The position numbers and the translations under genes were made by a program. The notes beneath the pieces are model-generated. The model made no database searches and was not told the origin of the DNA. It saw only the letters and a list, made by a program, of their open reading frames with translations. 64,000 nt of DNA, from positions 1 to 64,000 of the forward strand of contig JAFRRP010000039.1 in assembly GCA_017428085.1 (NCBI GenBank), in the 5' to 3' direction. Positions 51,069-58,587 of the stretch are shown piece by piece. The first letter of the stretch is position 1. Each line of letters starts with the position of its first letter. Source of the DNA: Clostridia bacterium (GTDB lineage: Bacteria > Bacillota > Clostridia > Oscillospirales > Acutalibacteraceae).

Positions 51069-52037
51069 TTATTCATCTCCCATGCCGATTTTATTCTCTA
51101 TGATATAACGGGGCCGTCCCTTCGCCTCCTCATACGTTTTCCCGATGTAAACGGCGGCAATGCCGAGCAACAGGGTGTTGATCCCCGAAATCAATAAAAA
51201 CAGAGAAGCGATCGGCCAATAGGGGAGCCCTTGCGTTCCTCCTCCGCCAAAGCAGCCGACAAGAAGAAGGATCGCTCCGGCAAGAAGCTCAAGCGCGCCG
51301 ACGAGAGGAATGAGACGAAGGGGGGCGGTGCTGAACGAAACGATGGCGCTTGCCGCTAAAGCGAACAGGTTCTTTACGGAGTATTTGCTTTTTCCGGCAA
51401 ATCTTTTTGCCCTTTTATATGTCACGACGGAGGAAGGGTAGCCCGTCAGCGGAAGGATACCGCGCAGGAAAAGATCTTTTTCGCGGAATTCTTCCAGCGA
51501 CTTGGTTGCGCGTGCGCTCATAAGACGGTAATCGGCGTGATTGGGCACAAGCTCCACGCCGATCAGATCCATAAAGCGGTAAAACATCGACGCGCTCGTC
51601 CTTTTGAAGAAGGAATCGTTTTCTCTTGACGAGCGAACGCCGTAAACGATATCGGAACCGCCGTAGTACTCGTCTATCATCCGGTCTGCCGCATCCACGT
51701 CGTCCTGCAGATCAGCGTCCATGGTTATGACGAAATCGGCATGGGCGGAGGCAGCGCGAATGCCTGCCGCAAGTCCGTTCTGATGCCCGCAGTTTTTTGA
51801 CAATTTCAGTCCCGAAACAAGCTGCGGGGCGCTTTTGTGGAATTCGTTTATCAATTGCCATGTGCCGTCCGAAGAGCCGTTGTCAACAAAAAGGATCTTG
51901 CTTTTTTCCGAGACCTTGCCTTTCGCGGCAAGATCTTTCATTTTTTGCGACAGCCGACGGAAGGTTTCCGGCAGGACCTCTTCTTCATTGAAGCAGGGGA
52001 TCACTATGTATAAAGCACCGCATTCCATTTTTGTCAT
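51069..52037 (-). CDS. GtrB-like polyprenyl-phosphate glycosyltransferase (GT2)
   Basis: 322 residues. YIVIPCFNEEEVLPETFRRL, FVDNGSSDGTW and ITMDADLQDD define the GT-A domain; GHQNGLAAGI and NHADYRLMSARATKSLEEF fit the GtrB/ArnC group. Two C-terminal helices lie near 240-265 and 275-300 and the tail GKTYEEAKGRPRYII is the usual cytosolic end. It loads a sugar on a polyprenyl carrier. It shares this role with the enzyme at 17523 but is not a recent duplicate. First gene of the minus-strand operon GT2-rfbF-SDR-two membrane proteins, with a strong promoter and an operator-like palindrome. Confidence 0.9.
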   Translation of the reverse strand: MTKMECGALYIVIPCFNEEEVLPETFRRLSQKMKDLAAKGKVSEKSKILFVDNGSSDGTWQLINEFHKSAPQLVSGLKLSKNCGHQNGLAAGIRAASAHADFVITMDADLQDDVDAADRMIDEYYGGSDIVYGVRSSRENDSFFKRTSASMFYRFMDLIGVELVPNHADYRLMSARATKSLEEFREKDLFLRGILPLTGYPSSVVTYKRAKRFAGKSKYSVKNLFALAASAIVSFSTAPLRLIPLVGALELLAGAILLLVGCFGGGGTQGLPYWPIASLFLLISGINTLLLGIAAVYIGKTYEEAKGRPRYIIENKIGMGDE

Positions 52038-52080
52038 CTTTCTATTTGATCCTCTTTATTTTTTTGTCTGCTGAAAGAAC

Positions 52081-52098
52081 AATAATATGCATATTATT
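52081..52098. promoter_or_regulatory. 18-bp perfect palindrome, possible operator
   Basis: AATAATATGCATATTATT lies in the leader of the GT2-rfbF operon, about 20-35 nt after the expected transcript start. Its symmetry and position suit a repressor site; no regulator gene is nearby. Confidence 0.45.
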
Positions 52099-52123
52099 TT
52101 AGATAAAACACTTATACAGAATC

Positions 52124-52152
52124 ATTGTAACAATATCTTTTAATATTGTCAA
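52124..52152 (-). promoter_or_regulatory. Sigma-A promoter for the GT2-rfbF operon
   Basis: Minus-strand TTGACA (52152-52147) and TACAAT (52129-52124) with a 17-bp spacer. Confidence 0.8.
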
Positions 52153-52264
52153 GCACATAATTTTCTTCAGCTTCCGCGGCAGGAAACAGAGGCAATGGCA
52201 GGGTGAATGGCATTCACTTTCTTTTCTTTTTATGCGCATGCGGAAACTCAGGCAGAATTTCCGG

Positions 52265-52293
52265 TTGAAATATCGCGGTACTTATGATATCAT
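52265..52293 (+). promoter_or_regulatory. Candidate sigma-A promoter for GT-C paralog K
   Basis: TTGAAA (52265-52270), 17 bp, TATCAT (52288-52293). The gene starts at 52520, so the leader would be about 220 nt. The rest of the gap 52038-52519 holds no recognisable gene. Confidence 0.55.
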
Positions 52294-52519
52294 CTGTTTT
52301 GAAAAACAAAGTCAAACCGTCCGAAAGAGCGCGGCCGTGTCCGTGCGGCCAAGCGGCAAAGCGCCCCGGACCGAAGCGCAGCGTGGTCCCCGGCTCCCTG
52401 CGAGGCGTTTCGCGGCGTGTTTTCTCTCCTATCAAATTCTGCAAGAAAGGCGGCCGCCTGTCCGACACTCTTTTCTTCTTGTTTGTGCCGGACCCACAAC
52501 GACCGGTAAGGATCATCAT

Positions 52520-54421
52520 ATGTCCGGCGTTTTCCAAAGGGAACCGAAAACACCGAAGAACCGTAGCATTCCCAGGCAGGACATTGCGGCAGCGGTAATG
52601 ATCGCCGTTTTTTTCTGTTGGTTTTTTTACCTTGTTCAGCGAGGTTTCAACACGGTGGACGAGGGATTTTACTATACGCTCCCCTGGAGGCTTCTCAACG
52701 GGGATAAGCTGTTTGTCGATGAATGGCACGTTTCCCAGCTCACTTCCCTGTTTACGCTGCTTCCCATGAAGCTTTTTTATGCTGTGACCGGCTCTTTTGA
52801 CGGTCTCATTCTGTTTTTCCGCCGTTTTTATCTGCTGACGCACACCGCCGCCGCAGTATATCTTTATGCGGCCGTACGGCGGTACGGCTATCGTTCTTTG
52901 GGGGCGGTGACGGTTTTTTACGTATTCGCTCCGTTCAACATCTATGCGTTCAACTACTATAATATTTTTCTTATGCTTTCGGCCGTCATTGCCGCAGTGA
53001 TCTTTTTCAGGGAAAAGCCCCGGCAGGCGGAATATGTCGCCTGCGGTTTTCTGTTCGCGTGCGCCGTTGTAGACGAGCCGTTTGTCGCCCCGGTATATTT
53101 TTTGTATACCGCGGCGGTCCTTTTTCTTAAAATCAGAAAGAAAACGGTTGTTCCCGAAAAATATGAACTGCTGGATTTCAGGATCTGGGGAATGCTGACC
53201 GTGGGCATCGTCGCCGCAATTGCGGTGTTTGTTCCGGTGTTTTTGTGCTTCACCGATCTCAGCAGACTGCCGCTGACGTTTTCCGAGTTATTCAACGATT
53301 CGGAGTACGCTTTTATTATGCCTGACGGCACCGTCTCGGTGCTTCGCTTCCTTGCGGATACGGTCAAATATTACGGAGCGCCCTGCACCGTCTGTTTCTT
53401 TTTGTGGTTTGTGCTTTGCGGCATCATAAAAAAGCGTGCGCGGAAGCTTTCTCCTGTTTTGCTTCCCGCGGCGTTTGTCATTGCCGTGGCGGCGAGCGTT
53501 TCGCTGCTGATCCGTGTGATGCACGGTTCGCCGATAAGATCGTCCGTGTACAGGCTCGTTTTGCTTTTCCTTGGCGGGGCGGCATTGTGCTGTATGAAAA
53601 AGAGAAACCCGAAGCTTACCGCCTGCTGGTTTTTCGGTTTCGTTTCCACAGTGTTGCTTGATATCAGCTCCGATGTGTCCGTCGCGTTCTTTTCCGGTGT
53701 TTCCGATATCGCGCTTATGCTCATGCTTCCCGACATGGCGGAGCAGGCGCGCAGCGATGCGGTTGCCCTGAAACGGTATTCCCGGTATGCACATCTTTCC
53801 GTCGCGGGGTTCCTTCGCATAAAAAAGGTCCCCGCAAAAGCAAAGCTCGGCGTGGCTATGCCCTGCGTCATTTTCGCGTTCGTGTGCGCTTTATGCCTCA
53901 CTGTGTCGGCAGGCTCAGCGTTTTATTACTTTGCGGAAACAAGTACGTTGACCGTTCCCTCCGCGTTCAACGTAACGCTTGCAAGCGGGCCTTATAAAGG
54001 CATCCGCACAACGGAAGAAGTACGCGCAGTGTATGAGGGCGAGCTGCGCGACTACGCCATGATCGCCGAAAACTCCGAGGGCGGATACCTGTATGTGATC
54101 AGCGATGAATCGTGGCCCTATATTTATGCCGGAATGCCCTGCAGCGCCTATTCGACGTGGTTTGTGGACCAGGATTATTATTTCCGGCAGCCTGTTTACT
54201 GGAGCATCTTTCCCGAAAAGCTCCCGGCGTATATGTATCTGCCGAAATACAATCGTTTTAAGCAAAACAAGGAGATCATTCTGAACGACGCGCTGCGGTT
54301 CGCTTCCTGCTGCTGCGAATGCGAAGTGACGGAAACCGAAACGGGCTATATGATAAAAACAGGAGAATGGCATCTGGACCGCCTTGCGGATTTCAAACCC
54401 GACTATAATGAATTTGAGTAG
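52520..54421 (+). CDS. GT-C-like polytopic membrane protein, paralog K
   Basis: 633 residues from ATG 52520, with TAAGGA 8 bp upstream. The frame is open back to 52232, but that part is Arg-rich, overlaps the promoter candidate and is unlike any paralog. Loop 1 has DE (47-48), GD (61-62) and DEWH (67-70), then TLLPMKLFYAVTGSFDGLILFFR; the usual Q before LLP is T. The C-terminal domain has ASGPYKGIRTTEEVRAVYE, WPYIYAGMPCSAYSTWFVDQ and SIFPEKLPAYMYLP (HPEK becomes FPEK). Closest to J by eye. It faces away from the GT2-rfbF operon. Confidence 0.8.
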   Translation: MSGVFQREPKTPKNRSIPRQDIAAAVMIAVFFCWFFYLVQRGFNTVDEGFYYTLPWRLLNGDKLFVDEWHVSQLTSLFTLLPMKLFYAVTGSFDGLILFFRRFYLLTHTAAAVYLYAAVRRYGYRSLGAVTVFYVFAPFNIYAFNYYNIFLMLSAVIAAVIFFREKPRQAEYVACGFLFACAVVDEPFVAPVYFLYTAAVLFLKIRKKTVVPEKYELLDFRIWGMLTVGIVAAIAVFVPVFLCFTDLSRLPLTFSELFNDSEYAFIMPDGTVSVLRFLADTVKYYGAPCTVCFFLWFVLCGIIKKRARKLSPVLLPAAFVIAVAASVSLLIRVMHGSPIRSSVYRLVLLFLGGAALCCMKKRNPKLTACWFFGFVSTVLLDISSDVSVAFFSGVSDIALMLMLPDMAEQARSDAVALKRYSRYAHLSVAGFLRIKKVPAKAKLGVAMPCVIFAFVCALCLTVSAGSAFYYFAETSTLTVPSAFNVTLASGPYKGIRTTEEVRAVYEGELRDYAMIAENSEGGYLYVISDESWPYIYAGMPCSAYSTWFVDQDYYFRQPVYWSIFPEKLPAYMYLPKYNRFKQNKEIILNDALRFASCCCECEVTETETGYMIKTGEWHLDRLADFKPDYNEFE

Positions 54422-54767
54422 CGGCGAAAAGTGTTCCGTTCTTCTGAACAAGCCGACCGGGGCGGTCTTTGCGCTGCGGTCCCGTTTACGGGAAGCGACG
54501 GAGCTGATCCGCGCCGTTGAAAAAGGGACCGGACGGGCAGGAGCGCACCGGACAAACCGATGTGCTCCATTCGCGGTTGACTTTTTTATTTCAGTATGAT
54601 AAATTGATTGGTACAGAAAAAACAGTGGGAAATCGTTTTTTTTCTGCGGGACCAGTCGAAAAGCCGTTATGAGAACAGAAGAGCCTTTCCCGGTCGGTTT
54701 TTCCGCCCGTTCGCGGAGCGCTGCACGCAAAAAAACCGACAAAGAAGCTCAGGAAGGAGGCGTTCGG
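54422..54767. other. 346-bp gap between paralog K and radical SAM protein 3
   Basis: No gene is recognised. It contains a promoter candidate at 54577 and the ribosome site of the radical SAM gene. An upstream ATG at 54669 is in frame with that gene but gives an Arg- and Lys-rich lead not found in its paralogs. Confidence 0.5.
54577..54605 (+). promoter_or_regulatory. Candidate sigma-A promoter for radical SAM protein 3
   Basis: TTGACT (54577-54582), 17-bp spacer, TAAATT (54600-54605). The TTG start codon is at 54768. Confidence 0.5.
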
Positions 54768-56762
54768 TTGAAAAACGTGTATTTCGTGCTCGCCAACCAG
54801 AGGATCGGATATTCCATGTATCTGCCGTATGCTTCCGGTTGCCTTGCCGCTTACGCGTGGCAGTCCCCACAGATCCGCGAAGAGTTCCGCTGCGCCGGTT
54901 TTTTTTACAAACGGGAACCGATCGCGGACGTGATCGCCGAAATGGACGACCCGGACGTGGTGGCTTTCTCCAGTTATATGTGGACGCGTGAATACAACGT
55001 TCTCCTGGCCCGCGCCATCCGGGAAAAGTATCCCGATTGCCTGCTGGTGTTCGGAGGGCACGAGATCGCGGAACAGGCGAAGCCCGACGAGCGGTTCCCG
55101 GATGCCGATCTCTTCATCGTCGGCGAGGGAGAAGAACCCTTCCGCGAGATCCTGCTGGCCCGCTGCGGCGGGAACGATTATTCCGCCGTGCCGAACATCG
55201 CTTACCGGACGGACGCCGGACTTGTTTTTACCCCTCAAAAAACGTACGATACGTTGGACTACCCCTCGCCGTATCTGACCGGGATGTTCGATGAGATCAT
55301 CGCGCGGGAACCGGGCGTCGATTTCTGTATCACGATCGAGACCAACCGAGGCTGCCCGTACCAGTGCGCGTATTGCGACTGGTGTTTCACCTCATCCATT
55401 CGCGAGTTCCCGCTGGAAAAGGTCTTCGCCGAAATAGAATGGTGCGCGCAGCACCGCATCGACTACGTCTACTGCGCCGACGGGAATTTCGGGATCCTTC
55501 CGCGGGACTATCAGATCGCGGAATTTGCGGTCAACGTAAAAAAACGCTGCGGTTACCCGAGAGTATTCAATGCGTGCTACGCAAAAAACAGCAACGAAAA
55601 CGTATTCCGCATTTCAAAACTGCTGTTCGACAACCGGATGAACAAGGCTATTACGCTGGCGTTTCAGACGCTGTGTCCCACAGCGTTGGAAAACATAAAC
55701 CGGCAAAACTTTACGCTTGAAAAATTTTCTGAGCTGATCGACCGTTATAATCAATGCGGGATCCCCACATACACCGAAATGATCCTCGGCCTGCCCGGCG
55801 AAACAAAGCAGAGCTTTTGCGAAGGCATCTGCCAGTTGGTGGAAGCCGGTCAGCACAACGCCCTGACCGTATACGACTGTCAGGTGTTCCCCAATTCCCT
55901 TATGGGCAACAAAACGTACCAGGATCGGTTCGGGATCGAATCCGCCCATGTGAAGCAGGTCTATATCCATCTTCCCGCTCCGGGGGACGATGAGATCATC
56001 GAATATACCGATATGGTGACCGCCACGAAAGACATGTCCTTTGCCGACATGGTGGATTCGCTGCTGTTTTCCGTCTGTGTGCAGTGCTTTCACCACATCG
56101 GCATGCTGCGTTATTTCGCGATCTTCGTCAGGCGGGAGCTGCAGGTCTCCTATTATGTTTTTTATTCCTCTCTGTTCGATTATATCGAAAATGCGGAGGG
56201 CACGCTGATCCACTCCCTGCTCCGGCAGTTCCGGGCGGAATGCACCGATCTTTCCCGGGGGGAATGGACGTATTTCAACGAAAAGTTCGGCAACATCGGG
56301 TGGTACTACGAAGAGGGCCTGTTTATGGAGCTCGCCAGCGAGCTGGATCGGTTCAGCGAAGAGATACGGCCTTTCCTCGCTTCGTTCCCGATCGAAAAAG
56401 ACCTGCTGGAAGAGCTGTGCCGGTACCAGAAATTCGTGATCCGGCAGGCGGGCCAGACGGTTGTGAAAGGTTCGTTCCGGTACGATTTTTTCCGCTATTT
56501 TTCCTCTAACGATCCGCGCAGTTATGAAAAACTCAGAAAGATCGGCAACGAACTGGAAATAACCGTTCCGGAATTTGTTCCCTGCTGGCAGGATTACGGA
56601 AAGGTCATGCTTTTCGCCAAGAAAAAGGGCGCCACGCTTCTGACGACCGATCCGGCTCACGTTCGCATCACCTATGGCGGAAGAACGGCGGAGCAAGCCG
56701 GTCTGCCGCCGCTGCCGGTCCGGCAGAATGGAGGGCAAACGATGAAAACCGAACGCAGCTGA
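54768..56762 (+). CDS. B12-binding radical SAM protein 3
   Basis: 664 residues from TTG 54768, preceded by AGGAAGGAGG 7 bp upstream; the product then begins MKNVYFVLANQRIG, like its two paralogs. The B12-like fold has VVAFSSYMWTREYNVLLARAI, VFGGHEIAEQ and VGEGEE. Cysteines C196, C200 and C203 are in ETNRGCPYQCAYCDW, followed by CADGNFGILPRDYQ and EMILGLPGETKQSF. The shared C-terminal domain has IIEYTDMVTATKDMSFADMV. Downstream come FdtB- and FdtA-like genes, so an amino-deoxysugar may be connected with its substrate. Confidence 0.88.
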   Translation: MKNVYFVLANQRIGYSMYLPYASGCLAAYAWQSPQIREEFRCAGFFYKREPIADVIAEMDDPDVVAFSSYMWTREYNVLLARAIREKYPDCLLVFGGHEIAEQAKPDERFPDADLFIVGEGEEPFREILLARCGGNDYSAVPNIAYRTDAGLVFTPQKTYDTLDYPSPYLTGMFDEIIAREPGVDFCITIETNRGCPYQCAYCDWCFTSSIREFPLEKVFAEIEWCAQHRIDYVYCADGNFGILPRDYQIAEFAVNVKKRCGYPRVFNACYAKNSNENVFRISKLLFDNRMNKAITLAFQTLCPTALENINRQNFTLEKFSELIDRYNQCGIPTYTEMILGLPGETKQSFCEGICQLVEAGQHNALTVYDCQVFPNSLMGNKTYQDRFGIESAHVKQVYIHLPAPGDDEIIEYTDMVTATKDMSFADMVDSLLFSVCVQCFHHIGMLRYFAIFVRRELQVSYYVFYSSLFDYIENAEGTLIHSLLRQFRAECTDLSRGEWTYFNEKFGNIGWYYEEGLFMELASELDRFSEEIRPFLASFPIEKDLLEELCRYQKFVIRQAGQTVVKGSFRYDFFRYFSSNDPRSYEKLRKIGNELEITVPEFVPCWQDYGKVMLFAKKKGATLLTTDPAHVRITYGGRTAEQAGLPPLPVRQNGGQTMKTERS

Positions 56763-56812
56763 CCGGCTCCTTCTTTTTTAAACATATTTGCTTATTCAGA
56801 AAGAGGCTTCTT

Positions 56813-57916
56813 ATGCAGATCGCTTGCAACCGGCTGGACCGGTTATTTGCCATGCACCAGACCGAATACGAGAAAAAGGCAGTCGAGGTGCTGCGCTCCG
56901 GCTACTATATCATGGGGAAGGAAACCGCCGCGTTCGAACGCGAGTTCGCCGCGTTTTTGGGCGGCGGGTTCGTCATCGGCGTCGGCTGTGGGCTGGACGC
57001 GATCCGTATCGCGCTGCACGTGCTGGGCGTTGGGGCAGGAGACGAGGTCGTTATACAGGGCAACACATTCATTGCGGCGGTGCTTGCGATTTTGCAAAAC
57101 GGCGCGACTCCCGTTTTCGCGGAGCCGGACGACGGCTTCAGTCTGTTCGCCGGCAGCATCAAAAAGGTCCTCACCGAAAAGACAAAGGCGGTGATCGTTA
57201 CCCATCTGTATGGCATGATGACGCCGATGGCGCCGATCGTTGCCCTTTGCCGTGAACGGGGGCTGCTGCTGCTGGAAGACGCGGCGCAGGCGCACGGCGC
57301 GGCGGACGGAGGGAAAAAGGCCGGTACCTTCGGCGACGCGGGCTGTTTTTCGTTCTATCCCACGAAAAACCTCGGCGGATTCGGAGACGGCGGCGCGATC
57401 TTCGTCAGGGATCCCGTTTTGGCGCAAACGATGCAGACCTATAAGAATTACGGCAGCGATCACAAATACCACTATGCGATGGCAGGAATCAATTCCCGGC
57501 TGGACGAGATGCAGGCGGGGCTGCTGCGCGTTCGTCTGCGCCATCTGGATGAGATCAACGCGGATAAGGCGGCCGCGGCGGATCATTACACGGCCAACCT
57601 GCAAAATCCTTACGTCGTCAAACCGGTCCCCGCAAAAGGGACGGACTGCGTATGGCATCAGTACGTGATCCGCTGCGAAACGCGGGACGAACTGGCGGCG
57701 CATCTGCGGGAAAAGGGGATATCGACGGATATCCACTACCCCGTACCGCCGCACCTTTCCGACGCATGTCGTTTTCTGGGCGTAAAAAAGGGCGATCTCC
57801 CGCTCACCGAGCGTCTGGCGGAAACCGTATTATCGCTTCCGCTGTACGTCGGCATCTCACGGGAGGAGCAGGACGAAGTAATCCGGGCGATCAACGGTTA
57901 TCGTCCGGTGCAATAA
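56813..57916 (+). CDS. DegT/DnrJ/EryC1-type sugar aminotransferase (FdtB/QdtB-like)
   Basis: 367 residues. A PLP enzyme adding an amino group to a keto-sugar nucleotide. VEVLRSGYYIMGKETAAFEREFA, GVGCGLDAIRIALHVLG and GDEVVIQGNTFIAAVLAI are family motifs; LLEDAAQAHGA binds the cofactor ring and SFYPTKNLGGFGDGGA contains the Schiff-base lysine. With a WxcM/FdtA-like cupin immediately downstream it fits dTDP-Fuc3N or dTDP-Qui3N synthesis, where the 3-keto sugar is aminated. RmlA and RmlB, which make the precursor, are not in the window. GAGG lies 6 bp before ATG 56813. Confidence 0.9.
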   Translation: MQIACNRLDRLFAMHQTEYEKKAVEVLRSGYYIMGKETAAFEREFAAFLGGGFVIGVGCGLDAIRIALHVLGVGAGDEVVIQGNTFIAAVLAILQNGATPVFAEPDDGFSLFAGSIKKVLTEKTKAVIVTHLYGMMTPMAPIVALCRERGLLLLEDAAQAHGAADGGKKAGTFGDAGCFSFYPTKNLGGFGDGGAIFVRDPVLAQTMQTYKNYGSDHKYHYAMAGINSRLDEMQAGLLRVRLRHLDEINADKAAAADHYTANLQNPYVVKPVPAKGTDCVWHQYVIRCETRDELAAHLREKGISTDIHYPVPPHLSDACRFLGVKKGDLPLTERLAETVLSLPLYVGISREEQDEVIRAINGYRPVQ

Positions 57917-57933
57917 CAAGGAGTTTACAAAAA

Positions 57934-58347
57934 ATGGATCGATCTTTCGGCGGGTTCATCCCGCTGCCCACCTTTACGGAAGAGCGGGGCAGTCTTTCCG
58001 TCGTCGATTTTGCGGAATTTGCCCCTTTTGCCGTTAAACGGTTTTTTTATATTTACGGCGTCCCTTCCGACGCCGTACGCGGGAACCACGCGACTTACAG
58101 CCCGGAATTCATCATATGTATTTCCGGCGGCTGCCGCCTGCGCCTCCATGACGGGGATCGGGAGACCGCCGTTACGTTCTCTTCCCCGCGGGAAGGGTAT
58201 TACGTTCCCCCGTTGACGTGGCGTTCGCTTGACGGTTTTTCCAAAGACTGCATCCTGCTTTGCTTCTCGGACCGGCCTTACAGCACCGGGGATCTTATCG
58301 AGAGCTTTACGGAGTTTCTGGCACTGAAGCGGGGATCTGATATGTAA
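57934..58347 (+). CDS. FdtA/WxcM-like sugar 3,4-ketoisomerase (cupin)
   Basis: 137 residues. TFTEERGSLSVVDFAEFAPFAVKRFFYIYGVPSDAVRGNHA matches the start of FdtA/QdtA cupins, which move the keto group of dTDP-4-keto-6-deoxyglucose from C4 to C3. FIICISGGCRLRLHDGD and GYYVPPLTWRSLDGFS are further cupin strands. The usual RGxHAH is RGNHAT here, so one of two conserved histidines is missing. ATG 57934 has AAGGAG 10 bp upstream; a longer frame overlaps the aminotransferase. Pairing with that aminotransferase supports the call; altered specificity or loss of activity is possible. Confidence 0.8.
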   Translation: MDRSFGGFIPLPTFTEERGSLSVVDFAEFAPFAVKRFFYIYGVPSDAVRGNHATYSPEFIICISGGCRLRLHDGDRETAVTFSSPREGYYVPPLTWRSLDGFSKDCILLCFSDRPYSTGDLIESFTEFLALKRGSDM

Positions 58348-58479
58348 ACGCTGTATTTTTGCCGCAACTTTGTTCTGTGGTTTTTACGAAAATGAACAAA
58401 AAATGAACAGCCGTGTTTTTGGTGGATTATTTGCATTTTTTCAACAAAGATATGGGTGAATGTTTGTTGAAATTCACAA

Positions 58480-58508
58480 TTGCAGTTGCCTGCAAATGTT
58501 GGTAAAAT
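58480..58508 (+). promoter_or_regulatory. Candidate promoter for the giant surface protein
   Basis: TTGCAG (58480-58485), 17 bp, TAAAAT (58503-58508). The -35 is weak. A small hairpin GGGCA-GTA-TGCCC followed by TTTTG lies at about 58533-58549 in the leader. Confidence 0.4.
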
Positions 58509-58587
58509 AATAATGACTATAAGTCTCATTGGGGCAGTATGCCCTTTTGAGGCGTATCAGGAAATATCTGCGAAGGAGAGATTTTTC

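Noticed and set aside
52232-52519. 96-residue extension of paralog K
   Set aside because: Arg-rich, unlike any paralog, and runs through a promoter candidate. ATG 52520 has a suitable ribosome site.
18496-54421. GT-C-like paralogs as transporters or flippases
   Set aside because: The loop-1 acidic pair, GD and DEWH spacing and the large C-terminal extracytoplasmic domain fit GT-C enzymes better; no transporter motif was seen. Not fully excluded.
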